Source: Bacteroidales bacterium (GTDB taxonomy: Bacteria; Bacteroidota; Bacteroidia; Bacteroidales; P3). From it: DNA of 62,905 bases. The translations under genes and the position numbers were made by a program. Below the pieces are notes generated by a model. That model saw nothing but the letters and a program-made list of their open reading frames with translations. It searched no databases and had not been told where the DNA came from. The stretch spans positions 1 through 62,905 of the forward strand of contig JAFTDW010000039.1 in assembly GCA_017454015.1 (NCBI GenBank). The letters run 5' to 3'. Positions 1 through 7,311 of this stretch are shown piece after piece. Each line of letters opens with the position of its first letter. Position 1 is the stretch's first letter.

Positions 1-4
1 ATTC

Positions 5-135
5 GAAAGATATTATCCTGCAAATTGACCTATTGAGTTTTTTTATTTGTTAAAATTTGCTTCAAGCACCTTGACGACAGGAATCGCCAGTAAATACTGG
101 CATTTTGAAAGATTTTATCCTGCAAAATGACCTAT
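5..135. repeat. Pair of 29-bp direct repeats 102 bp apart
   Basis: Positions 5-33 and 107-135 carry nearly the same 29 bases (27 of 29 match) with the core ATCCTGCAAA and TGACCTAT. The unit distance is 102 bp. The window starts right at the first copy, so a longer array to the left cannot be excluded. The second copy overlaps the most upstream possible start codon (127) of the next gene, which argues for the later start at 154. Function unknown. Confidence 0.7.
86..101. repeat. Small perfect hairpin between the direct repeats
   Basis: GCCAGT and ACTGGC form a 6-bp stem around an AAAT loop. It has no T-run and so is not an obvious terminator. It lies between the two 29-bp direct repeats and may be part of the same repeated unit. 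Confidence 0.5.
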
Positions 136-153
136 AGGTCTCAAAATCATACA

Positions 154-861
154 ATGGAAACAACCAACAATACATCGGTAGCCGGATACCTAAGCCGCCG
201 CAAGGAGATCCGCATGGAAATGGACGTGGCCGACCATATCGGCGCGCAGCAGTTCAACCTTATAATGTGCGGGGTGCTTGCCTGGGGCTTCCTCGTCAAC
301 GCCCTCATGGTGACCTACCTTACCGAGCCTTTGTTCGATATGCTCCAAGGGGTGCGTCCCATAGTGCTTATCATAGGTTACCTTGTGCTCGGCATTGGCG
401 GCGTAGTGCTCAGTGCCAAGTCCGACAATCCATGGCTGAGTTTCCTCGGGTTCAACATGCTGGTGTTGCCCATGGGTGTGCTGCTCTGCCTGTTGCTGCC
501 GACTATACCTGTCGTGATAGTCAACAAGGCACTCATCCTCACCGGCATAGTGACAGCCACCATGGTGGTGCTCGGCGTAACCTTCCCGCAGCTCTTCCTT
601 GGCATTGGGCGCACCCTCTTCGTGGCTTTGCTTGCGGGGCTTGTTGCCGAAGTGGTGGCAACCCTGCTGCTCGGCTATCGCGGCGCAGCCTTCGACTGGT
701 TCTTCGTGCTCATCTTCTCGGGCTACATAGGCTACGACATAGCCAAGTCGCAGGCCTACCCAAAAACCGTCGACAATGCCGTGGACTGCGCCCTCGACAT
801 CTACATCGACATCATCAACCTCTTCATCCGTCTGCTCAGCATCCTCAACCGTCGTTCTTAG
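154..861 (+). CDS. Bax inhibitor-1 (BI-1/YccA) family membrane protein
   Basis: This inner-membrane protein of about 235 residues has roughly seven hydrophobic segments. It ends with the signature of the BI-1/YccA family: an acidic ALDIYIDIINLF stretch followed by a last helix. An acidic di-Asp region (YIGYDIAKS) precedes it. Members of the family are linked to membrane calcium leak and, for YccA, to FtsH modulation; which applies here is unknown. An ATG at 127 is also possible, but it lies inside a direct repeat, and ATG 154 gives the normal N-terminus. The gene stands alone, with the toxin-antitoxin pair convergent downstream. Confidence 0.85.
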   Translation: METTNNTSVAGYLSRRKEIRMEMDVADHIGAQQFNLIMCGVLAWGFLVNALMVTYLTEPLFDMLQGVRPIVLIIGYLVLGIGGVVLSAKSDNPWLSFLGFNMLVLPMGVLLCLLLPTIPVVIVNKALILTGIVTATMVVLGVTFPQLFLGIGRTLFVALLAGLVAEVVATLLLGYRGAAFDWFFVLIFSGYIGYDIAKSQAYPKTVDNAVDCALDIYIDIINLFIRLLSILNRRS

Positions 862-1001
862 GCACTACAACTTGATAAAGGCACGCCCACACCAAGTTAG
901 CTCAGATTTTTCCACGTATCACGTGTATCACTCGTATTTGTTCAAGCGAACACGAATTGCACGAATTATTGAATATGACCACGAAACTATTGTGGGTTAC
1001 T

Positions 1002-1322
1002 TTATCTCACCTGCCGCATCATCGCTGTCGGCTCTCGCCGGCAGTCCCATAAGTCCGCAATCTCAATGCGGTTGCAATCTTCATCGATGCGATATATGAT
1101 TTTGTTTAGTTTGGCAACCACGATACTGCGGTATATGAAGATCCTTTCGAGCAATAACGGCTCCACAGGTCCAAGGTATGGGTTGTCTTTCAGGAGCCCG
1201 ATTGTCTTTCGGAATTCTTTCTTGAACTTTTGTTCGGATTTTTTACCAAACTCGTCCCGAATGTATCGGGCTGTGTCATGGAGACGTTTTTCGGCCTTCT
1301 CCAAGATGACGATCTGCATCAT
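1002..1322 (-). CDS. RelE/ParE-family toxin of a type II toxin-antitoxin system
   Basis: This 106-residue protein has the ParE/RelE layout: an N-terminal helical hairpin (KRLHDTARYIRDEFG), then a beta core with the segment RSIVVAKLNKIIYRID and a C-terminal strand IEIADLWDCRR. Family members poison gyrase (ParE) or cleave ribosome-bound mRNA (RelE). The sequence favours ParE-like, but the target cannot be fixed. Its start overlaps the upstream antitoxin stop by four bases (ATGA), which fits translational coupling in antitoxin-toxin order. Confidence 0.85.
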   Translation of the reverse strand: MMQIVILEKAEKRLHDTARYIRDEFGKKSEQKFKKEFRKTIGLLKDNPYLGPVEPLLLERIFIYRSIVVAKLNKIIYRIDEDCNRIEIADLWDCRREPTAMMRQVR

Positions 1323-1591
1323 GCGGTTTCAACCTTGGAAGTTTCTTCGGCAGCATATTCCATACCCCACTCTTGGAAGACATCTTCAATGGGTCTGAAC
1401 CGGCCTTCGGCGGAATCGCGCTCCGCCTGGTCGATTCTGGCATTGATTTCATCCATAGTGTACGGCTTCAGGGAGGCTTCCTCCACTTTCTTTGCATGCT
1501 CAATGAGATGGCCTGCAACCCAACGCATATTGCTTGGCGACAGTGTCCCATAGAGGTACTCAAGCAGGTTGTTCAGTAGAGCAGTACTCAT
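1319..1591 (-). CDS. Cognate antitoxin of the ParE-type toxin
   Basis: This acidic protein of about 90 residues sits directly upstream of the toxin with a 4-nt overlap. The ATG at 1591 is preferred over a start at 1675, because the 28 extra residues would come from AT-rich upstream sequence. The middle segment YTMDEINARIDQAERDSAEGR resembles the helical toxin-wrapping tail of many ParD/RelB-type antitoxins. No clear ribbon-helix-helix or HTH motif was recognised in the first half, so its DNA-binding class is open. Assignment rests mainly on position, size and coupling. Confidence 0.72.
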   Translation of the reverse strand: MSTALLNNLLEYLYGTLSPSNMRWVAGHLIEHAKKVEEASLKPYTMDEINARIDQAERDSAEGRFRPIEDVFQEWGMEYAAEETSKVETA

Positions 1592-1658
1592 AATATTATG
1601 TCGTTTCGTTTTAGATTGCAAAATATGATTGCAAAATGTTATACCTAAAATATATTTT

Positions 1659-1740
1659 GCCCTTACAGGGCGCATGTATTTTGATGCCGTTTATACCCAG
1701 GGCGGTGCCCTGGGCTATTGGATTTACGCCCTTACAGGGC
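1659..1740. repeat. GC-rich palindromic intergenic repeat
   Basis: Two copies of GCCCTTACAGGGC (1659-1671 and 1728-1740) flank a longer perfect hairpin, CCCAGGGC-GGT-GCCCTGGG (1696-1714, 8-bp stem). The GC content contrasts strongly with the surrounding AT-rich spacer. Similar intergenic units (CCCAGGGC...GCCCTGGG) recur in many Bacteroidales genomes in my recollection. It lies upstream of the antitoxin, on the side where its promoter would be. Confidence 0.7.
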
Positions 1741-2135
1741 ATTCTTGAATAGTTAGGTAAAGAATTTAGTATTCATTTTGCAAAAATACAACTTTTTCCC
1801 GACACGACAAGAAAAAAAAAGACCTCAGCAAAGAAAAATCCCCACGGAGACGTTTATACGCGAATTCTGTCTTCACGTGTCGCGCTTCTTGGTCTTCACA
1901 TATTGCGCTTATTTTTCTGTCATGTTTCAACCTTAATGTCCACTATTCGACAGCAATTTCATTTAATTTCTCGTGTAATCATTTGTTAATGATTTAATTA
2001 ATGACAATTACATGTTAATGTTTTTTTGGGGAAATGTCTTGTGAACCAGTGGCAAACAGGCGCGTGTGTAGCCTGCCGTCATGTCATTATTTTTGCCGTT
2101 TACAAGATAAAAAAATTCATGTCGCTTTTTTTATG

Positions 2136-2143
2136 TATATTTG
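2136..2143 (+). promoter_or_regulatory. Bacteroidota -7 promoter motif (TATATTTG) for mutB
   Basis: TATATTTG fits the TAnnTTTG -7 consensus of Bacteroidota and lies 63 bp before the mutB start. The rest of the roughly 600-bp spacer (1592-2205) holds the palindromic repeat at 1659-1740 and AT-rich sequence. No open frame for the missing small mutase subunit and no recognisable cobalamin riboswitch was seen there. Confidence 0.55.
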
Positions 2144-2205
2144 CAAATTGTTATAATAATATAGCAGATATTGCAAGTTGCTGACAATTATCAATATAGT
2201 CGATA

Positions 2206-4359
2206 ATGAAACCTGATTTCAGTAAAGTAGACATCAAGTCGGTCAATCCCAACGCTGAATCATTTCCCGAGTGGGAGAAGATTCACCACAACGAAAAGAA
2301 CTGGAAGACGCCCGAGCAGATAGACGTCAAGGCTGCCTACGGCAAAGAGGATCTTGAGGGTATGGAACACCTCAACTACGCCGCCGGTATAGCGCCGTTT
2401 CTCCGCGGCCCCTACAGCACCATGTATGTGATGCGTCCGTGGACAGTACGCCAGTACGCCGGCTTCTCCACCGCCGAGGAGAGCAACGCCTTCTACCGCC
2501 GCAACATCGCTGCCGGACAGAAGGGCCTCAGCTGCGCCTTCGACCTCGCCACACACCGCGGCTACGACTCCGACCACGAGCGCGTGGTGGGCGACGTGGG
2601 CAAGGCCGGCGTGGCTATAGACAGTATCCTCGACATGAAGATACTCTTCGACCAGATCGATCTCGGCAAGATGTCCGTCTCAATGACCATGAACGGCGCC
2701 GTGCTGCCCATCCTCTCCTTCTATATCATCGCCGCCGAAGAGCAGGGCGTGAGCCAGGAACAGCTGCAGGGCACCATACAGAACGACATCCTCAAGGAGT
2801 TCATGGTGCGTAACACCTACATCTACCCGCCGCTGCCGTCGATGAAGATTATCGCCGACATCTTTGAGTACACCTCCAAGCACATGCCCAAGTTCAACAG
2901 CATCAGTATCTCGGGCTACCACATGCAGGAGGCCGGCGCCACCGCCGACATTGAGCTGGCCTACACCCTTGCCGACGGTCTGGAGTACCTCCGTGCCGGT
3001 GTCGGCGCAGGCATGAGCATCGACGACTTTGCGCCGCGCCTCAGCTTCTTCTGGGGAGTGGGCATGAACCACTTCATGGAGATTGCCAAGATGCGTGCCG
3101 CCCGTATGCTGTGGGCCAAGATAGTGAACCAGTTCAACCCCAAGAACCCCAAGTCGCTGGCTTTGCGTACCCACAGCCAGACCTCGGGCTGGTCGCTCAC
3201 CGAGCAGGACCCCTTCAACAACGTGGCCCGCACCTGCATCGAGGCCATGGGCGCAGCCCTCGGCCACACCCAGAGCCTCCACACCAACGCCCTCGACGAG
3301 GCCATAGCACTCCCCACCGACTTCAGCGCCCGTATAGCCCGTAACACGCAGCTCTACCTACAAGAGGAGACCAACATCTGTCGCGTCGTCGACCCCTGGG
3401 CCGGCAGCTACTATGTGGAGACCCTCACGCACAAGCTGGCCCACCTCGCCTGGGAGCACATCCAAGAGGTCGAGAAGCTCGGCGGCATGGCCAAGGCCAT
3501 AGAGAGCGGCGTGCCCAAGATGCGTATTGAGGAGGCCTCGGCACGCAAGCAGGGGCGTATCGACAGCAATATAGACACCATTGTCGGAATCAACAAGTAC
3601 CGCCTTGACCACGAGGAACCCATCGAGACCCTCGAAATTGACAACACCGCAGTGCGCAACGCCCAGATAGAACGCCTCAAGAAGCTCCGTGCCGAGCGCG
3701 ACAGCGAGGCCGTGGAGGCCGCCCTCAACGCCCTCACCGAGTGTGCCGCCAGCGGCAAGGGCAATCTCCTTGAACTCAGCATCGACGCGGCACGCAAGCG
3801 CGCCTCCCTCGGCGAGATAAGCTACGCCCTTGAGAAAGTTTATGGACGCTACAAAGCAAAAATCAATCTTATAAGCAACGTGTACAGCTCTCAAACCAAG
3901 TCAAACGACCGCTTCAAACTCGCACAACAGATGACCAACGAGTTTGCCAAGAAGGAAGGCCGTCGTCCGCGTATCATGGTGGCCAAGATGGGACAGGACG
4001 GCCACGACCGCGGTGCCAAAGTGGTGGCCACAGGCTATGCCGACATGGGTTTCGACGTGGATATGGGACCGCTTTTCCAGACACCGGCGGAGGCCGCCAA
4101 ACAGGCTGTGGAGAACGATGTGCACATTGTGGGTGCCAGCTCGCTGGCAGCAGGCCACAAGACCCTGTTGCCGCAGCTTATCGAGGAACTGAAGAAACTC
4201 GGGCGCGAGGACATCATGGTAGTAGCAGGCGGCGTCATACCGCCGCAGGACTACCAGAGCCTTTTCGATGCCGGCGTGGCCGCTGTATTCGGCCCCGGCA
4301 CTCCAGTGGCCGAGAGTGCCATAAAGATGATGGAGCTGCTCCTCTCATCTCACGAATAA
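2206..4359 (+). CDS. mutB: Methylmalonyl-CoA mutase, large (catalytic) subunit
   Basis: This adenosylcobalamin enzyme interconverts succinyl-CoA and methylmalonyl-CoA in the propionate pathway. The 717-residue length is normal for the catalytic subunit. Residues about 30-540 form the substrate-binding barrel ([18 protein letters not shown], then the [16 protein letters not shown] stretch). The C-terminal B12-binding domain carries GQDGHDRG, whose His at about residue 600 is the lower cobalt ligand, and the GGVIPPQDY loop. The usual partner gene mutA, normally immediately upstream, is missing; 614 bp of non-coding DNA separates mutB from the antitoxin gene. mutA may be elsewhere, or the enzyme may work without it. 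Confidence 0.95.
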   Translation: MKPDFSKVDIKSVNPNAESFPEWEKIHHNEKNWKTPEQIDVKAAYGKEDLEGMEHLNYAAGIAPFLRGPYSTMYVMRPWTVRQYAGFSTAEESNAFYRRNIAAGQKGLSCAFDLATHRGYDSDHERVVGDVGKAGVAIDSILDMKILFDQIDLGKMSVSMTMNGAVLPILSFYIIAAEEQGVSQEQLQGTIQNDILKEFMVRNTYIYPPLPSMKIIADIFEYTSKHMPKFNSISISGYHMQEAGATADIELAYTLADGLEYLRAGVGAGMSIDDFAPRLSFFWGVGMNHFMEIAKMRAARMLWAKIVNQFNPKNPKSLALRTHSQTSGWSLTEQDPFNNVARTCIEAMGAALGHTQSLHTNALDEAIALPTDFSARIARNTQLYLQEETNICRVVDPWAGSYYVETLTHKLAHLAWEHIQEVEKLGGMAKAIESGVPKMRIEEASARKQGRIDSNIDTIVGINKYRLDHEEPIETLEIDNTAVRNAQIERLKKLRAERDSEAVEAALNALTECAASGKGNLLELSIDAARKRASLGEISYALEKVYGRYKAKINLISNVYSSQTKSNDRFKLAQQMTNEFAKKEGRRPRIMVAKMGQDGHDRGAKVVATGYADMGFDVDMGPLFQTPAEAAKQAVENDVHIVGASSLAAGHKTLLPQLIEELKKLGREDIMVVAGGVIPPQDYQSLFDAGVAAVFGPGTPVAESAIKMMELLLSSHE

Positions 4360-4408
4360 GATGACGTCTCGTGAAATGAAATGTAAAACCCTATAACACC
4401 GAACCGTT

Positions 4409-4594
4409 ACGAAAAAGATCCTCTTTGCCATTGCTGCTGTGACATGTCTGTCGCTCGTATCGTGCGGCAAGACGTGCAAGTGCGTCATGGTGGAAACCGG
4501 TGACGAATGGGGCGCAGAGGTCACCAAGAAATACGACAAGACCCTGTGTGAGGAGACCAGCACCCCAGGCTTTATAGAGTGTAAGATGCAATAG
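4409..4594 (+). pseudogene. Small lipoprotein gene with ACG in place of the start codon
   Basis: An open frame of about 61 codons reads (T)KKILFAIAAVTCLSLVSC, a lysine-led signal peptide with a lipobox (LVSC), then GKTCKC and ends in KMQ. It is a homolog of the small lipoprotein at 18707-18907, which shares KKILFA, the lipobox, KTCKC and the final MQ. Where that gene has ATG, this one has ACG, and the frame is closed upstream by TAA (4394-4396) with no other start. Either a start-codon mutation has silenced it or it uses a weak ACG start. The intact lipobox and reading frame suggest recent loss or real use. A terminator follows. Confidence 0.6.
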
Positions 4595-4615
4595 CGATTC
4601 GATGACCAAACAACA

Positions 4616-4657
4616 AAGCGGGCGGTTTGCCACAAGTGCAATTCGCCCGTTATTTTT
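4616..4657 (+). terminator. Probable rho-independent terminator
   Basis: AGCGGGCG and CGCCCGTT pair around a loop of about 19 nt and are followed by ATTTTTG. It would end transcription from mutB and the small lipoprotein frame before the promoter at 4680. Confidence 0.6.
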
Positions 4658-4679
4658 GAGGTGTTTCAGAAAAAAAACG

Positions 4680-4687
4680 TAACTTTG
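4680..4687 (+). promoter_or_regulatory. -7 promoter motif (TAACTTTG)
   Basis: TAACTTTG matches the Bacteroidota TAnnTTTG element just after a terminator and about 16 bp before the ATG at 4703, implying a very short leader for the lipoprotein-EamA-LolA-dehydratase-GT2 run. Confidence 0.6.
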
Positions 4688-4702
4688 CCTTATTAAATAT
4701 AT

Positions 4703-5125
4703 ATGTATATGATACTCAAAAGTAAATTTTTCGCGCTCATAATGACGAGTATAGCCCTCTGTGGCATGATGGCTTGCAACGGTCAGCAGTCACCAGCCGA
4801 CGAAGATATGGGCATCGACACCGCCGCCATTGCCGAAGAGGAGACCGTGGACCTCGACAGTGTAGAGGGTGTGTACTACCAAGACGAGCCGGAGGCTGTG
4901 GCAGAGCCAAGCCAACCCAAGCCATCGGCAAAGAAGGAGACAATCTATATCTCGGGCTTCGGCGCCAACGGCGAGGTGTGGGGCTCCGTGGTGATGCACG
5001 GCAACAAAGGCAAAGGCACTATCCACGACGCCCAGGAGAACACCCTCGCCATCACCTGCACGCGTCAGGGCAACGAGCTGATAGCCATCGACCAGAACTC
5101 GCGGCAGTATATTTTCAAGATCTGA
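4703..5125 (+). CDS. Putative lipoprotein of unknown function
   Basis: This 140-residue protein starts with a signal peptide and lipobox (GMMAC, Cys at about residue 25). An acidic, Glu- and Pro-rich linker (about 30-80) follows, then a small folded-looking domain (about 82-140) with ISGFGANGEVWGSVVMHG and a final QYIFKI. The domain was not recognised. A second ATG at 4709 would give a more typical signal peptide. It is the first gene after a promoter and lies 50 bp before the EamA gene, so it may be co-transcribed with the lipid-type genes. Confidence 0.7.
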   Translation: MYMILKSKFFALIMTSIALCGMMACNGQQSPADEDMGIDTAAIAEEETVDLDSVEGVYYQDEPEAVAEPSQPKPSAKKETIYISGFGANGEVWGSVVMHGNKGKGTIHDAQENTLAITCTRQGNELIAIDQNSRQYIFKI

Positions 5126-5175
5126 CGATGATGCAGGGCGCGGGCGTCCCCGTTCGCATTTATTGATACATAGCC

Positions 5176-5532
5176 ATGTCGTTGAGGTTGCTTTTTTTGG
5201 TGGTTGTGCAGACCGTGCTGCTCTCCGGCGGCCAGGTGCTGCTCAAGCTCGCCATGGAGCGTATGCCCTCTTTTGCATGGACGTGGGGCTATTTTCGGGC
5301 ACTGGCCACCAATTTCTGGTTTGCCGCCTGCGGCCTGGCTTTCGGTGCCGCCACAGTGCTGTGGCTCTATATCCTCAAGCATTTCCCGTTCAGTCAGGCC
5401 TATCCGCTCACGGCTTTGGGCTATGTGTTTGGCATGATTGCCGCCATGCTGGTGTTTGGCGAGCAGGTGCCCGTGGTGCGTTGGGTGGGGGTGGCGCTGA
5501 TCATGGCCGGCTGTGTTTTTATTGTCAAGTAG
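5176..5532 (+). CDS. Small EamA/DMT-type membrane protein (4 TM)
   Basis: This 118-residue protein has four predicted membrane helices with the drug/metabolite-transporter pattern (GGQVLLKLAMERMP near the start; FPFSQAYPLTALGYVFGMIAAMLVFGE in the third helix). Size and pattern resemble ArnE/ArnF-like half transporters and small multidrug-resistance proteins, which work as dimers. Its stop codon abuts the ATG of the LolA-like gene, showing an operon. With a carrier protein, a dehydratase and a glycosyltransferase beside it, flipping of a lipid intermediate is a reasonable but unproved role. Confidence 0.75.
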   Translation: MSLRLLFLVVVQTVLLSGGQVLLKLAMERMPSFAWTWGYFRALATNFWFAACGLAFGAATVLWLYILKHFPFSQAYPLTALGYVFGMIAAMLVFGEQVPVVRWVGVALIMAGCVFIVK

Positions 5533-6123
5533 ATGAAAAGAAAAGTCTTTGTCTTTCTGCTCGCCGGGTTGCTGGCATCGTGGCAGCTTGCGGCTCAGGG
5601 TGTTGAGGTGAGTGGCGCAGAGCGCGGGCAGCTGATGGCGCGTGTGTCGCAGAAAGCCGCTGCGGTGAACGCCATAAGCTGCAAGTTCACGCAGGTCAAG
5701 CAGTCGCCCATGCTTGCCAACGAGGCAGTGAGCAAGGGGCGTATGCAGTACACCAAGCCCGACAAACTGGTGTGGCAGTACACCGCGCCGGTGAGCTACA
5801 CCTTCGCCGTTGCGGGCGACTCGGTGTCGACCTCCTCTCCGTCGCGTTCGCCCATGCGCATGATGAAAGGCATGTCGCAGCTTATCGTCGGCTCGGTGTC
5901 GGGCAGCGCGCTCTTCGACGAGCGCATGTTTGCCACAGCCATATACAAAGAGAAGAGCGGCTACCGTTGCGAGATGACGCCGCGCCGCCGCGACATGCAA
6001 CGGCTTTTTGGCAAGATAACCATGACGGTCGACGCGCAGACGCTGATGGTGACAACCGTGGTGCTGCACGAGAGCGACGGTGCCACAACAACCATAGTAT
6101 TCTCGGACATGGAGGTGCGGTAG
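5533..6123 (+). CDS. LolA-like outer-membrane lipoprotein carrier protein
   Basis: This 196-residue periplasmic protein has a cleavable signal peptide (to about AAQG, residue 23). The segment VNAISCKFTQVKQSPML, then GRMQYTKPDKLVWQYTAP, is typical of the LolA/LolB fold, a half-barrel that shields acyl chains. Its place among a dehydratase and a GT2 gene fits LolA-like proteins of aryl-polyene and related lipid clusters better than the housekeeping LolA, which normally stands near ftsK or lolCDE. The client is therefore probably a specialised lipid. This is inference. Confidence 0.8.
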   Translation: MKRKVFVFLLAGLLASWQLAAQGVEVSGAERGQLMARVSQKAAAVNAISCKFTQVKQSPMLANEAVSKGRMQYTKPDKLVWQYTAPVSYTFAVAGDSVSTSSPSRSPMRMMKGMSQLIVGSVSGSALFDERMFATAIYKEKSGYRCEMTPRRRDMQRLFGKITMTVDAQTLMVTTVVLHESDGATTTIVFSDMEVR

Positions 6124-6146
6124 TACTCCACTAAGATTTTGTCTGA

Positions 6147-6539
6147 ATGGCATATTTCGATGATATTTTTCTTTTGAAATCGTTTGCCGACACCGGTGAG
6201 GGGTACGAGGCGCTTGCCGCACTCAACGCCGGTCATCCGGTCTTTGAGTCGCATTTTCCCGGCGCTCCCATAGTGCCCGGAGTGTGCCTGATGCGTCAGG
6301 TGGAGCAGCTCACCTCCAAGTATCTCTCCAAACCGTTGAAGCTCATCGGAGTGAGCAACGCCAAGTTTATCAACATAGTGTCCGCCAACGGGGTAGGGGA
6401 GGTGCTGTTCAGCGTGACGGTCGACAGCGACAGCCTTAAAGCCAAGGCCACCCTCGGCTCGCCCGACGGCACCGTGGTGTATGCTCGTTTCTCAATGTCT
6501 TTCGATGCGGATAGCAGCACTGATACCGACCTACAATAA
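6147..6539 (+). CDS. Hot-dog 3-hydroxyacyl-ACP dehydratase-like protein (FabZ/ApeI type)
   Basis: This 130-residue protein has the FabZ/FabA active-site motif HFPGAPIVPG (His at about residue 36) in a single hot-dog fold. The Glu that follows in FabZ (PGVL..E..AQ) is replaced: here the stretch reads PGVCLMRQVEQ. The enzyme may therefore dehydrate poorly or act on an unusual acyl-ACP. It overlaps the GT2 gene by about 35 bp in another frame and follows the LolA-like gene after 23 bp. ApeI-type dehydratases in aryl-polyene clusters occupy the same context. Confidence 0.78.
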   Translation: MAYFDDIFLLKSFADTGEGYEALAALNAGHPVFESHFPGAPIVPGVCLMRQVEQLTSKYLSKPLKLIGVSNAKFINIVSANGVGEVLFSVTVDSDSLKAKATLGSPDGTVVYARFSMSFDADSSTDTDLQ

Positions 6540-7269
6540 CGGCGGCACGCTGCAGCGTGTCGTCGAAGGGGTACGCGCAGAGTGCCCTGCCGTTGTCATT
6601 GTCAACGACGGCAGCACCGACAACACCGCCTCTATACTGCGTCAGTATGCAGATGCAGAGGGTGTGCATGTTATAGAGTGTCGTGTCAACAAAGGCAAAG
6701 GCCACGCCCTCAAGGTCGGGCTGCGGCAAGCCCGTGAGATGGGCTTCGACTACGCCGTAACCATCGACAGCGACCTGCAGCACAACCCCGCCGACATCGC
6801 CGCGCTGCGCGCGGCGTTAGGACAAGCGGCTCAAGATGGCGGCGCGGGCTCGCCCGTGGCGGTGATAGGCTCCCGCAACCTTGCTGCCAACGGCATGCCA
6901 CAGGCCAACAGCTTTGCCAACCGCTTCTCCAACTTCTGGTTCACCGTGCAGACGGGCCTGCGGCTGCCCGACACCCAGACGGGCTTCCGTCTCTATCCGC
7001 TCCACCACCTGCCGCCGTTGTGGCTGCTGCCCAACCGCTACGAAGCCGAGCTGCTGTTGCTGGTCCTCATGGCGTGGGGCGGCGTGAGGCTTGTGCCGGT
7101 GCCTGTGTCGGTGGACTACCCCAAGGATCGCGTGTCCCATTTCCGCCCGTTTGCCGACTTCGCACGTATCTCTCTGCTCAACACATTGCTATGCATAGTG
7201 TCCGTAATATATGCATGGCCAAGGCATTTGGTAAGAAAAATATTCTGCCATGTGAAAAAAAAATGTTAA
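6505..7269 (+). CDS. GT-A family 2 glycosyltransferase (dolichyl-phosphate mannose synthase-like)
   Basis: This protein of about 254 residues has ALIPTYNNGGTL, then VIVNDGSTDNT, NKGKGHALKVGL and the metal-binding VTIDSDLQHNP, all signatures of GT2 enzymes of the DPM1 type. GSRNLAANGMP...QTGFRLYPL continues the family pattern, and a hydrophobic stretch near the C-terminus (NTLLCIVSVIYAW) may hold it to the membrane. ATG 6505 gives the standard N-terminus; ATG 6481 adds eight residues. Overlap with the dehydratase gene suggests coupling. Similar GT2 genes occur in aryl-polyene and ornithine/flavolipid-type clusters. Confidence 0.85.
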   Translation: MRIAALIPTYNNGGTLQRVVEGVRAECPAVVIVNDGSTDNTASILRQYADAEGVHVIECRVNKGKGHALKVGLRQAREMGFDYAVTIDSDLQHNPADIAALRAALGQAAQDGGAGSPVAVIGSRNLAANGMPQANSFANRFSNFWFTVQTGLRLPDTQTGFRLYPLHHLPPLWLLPNRYEAELLLLVLMAWGGVRLVPVPVSVDYPKDRVSHFRPFADFARISLLNTLLCIVSVIYAWPRHLVRKIFCHVKKKC

Positions 7270-7274
7270 CTTTG
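7267..7274 (+). promoter_or_regulatory. -7 promoter motif (TAACTTTG) for thrS
   Basis: TAACTTTG overlaps the stop codon of the GT2 gene and lies 37 bp before the thrS ATG. The thrS-infC-ribosomal protein run probably starts here, although read-through from the GT2 gene is possible. Confidence 0.6.
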
Positions 7275-7311
7275 CAGTCCTAATAATATTGTAAAAACAT
7301 ATATAAAAATC

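Noticed and set aside
5-135. CRISPR array
   Set aside because: Only two imperfect units are visible and the 73-bp interval contains its own hairpin; no cas genes in the window.
951-1001. Array of ACGAATTGCACGAATTA-like words
   Set aside because: Short, imperfect low-complexity words of a kind frequent in Bacteroidales spacers; no clear unit or function.
2000-2205. Possible cobalamin riboswitch before mutB
   Set aside because: No B12-box-like sequence or long conserved fold was recognisable by eye; a covariance search would be needed to settle it.
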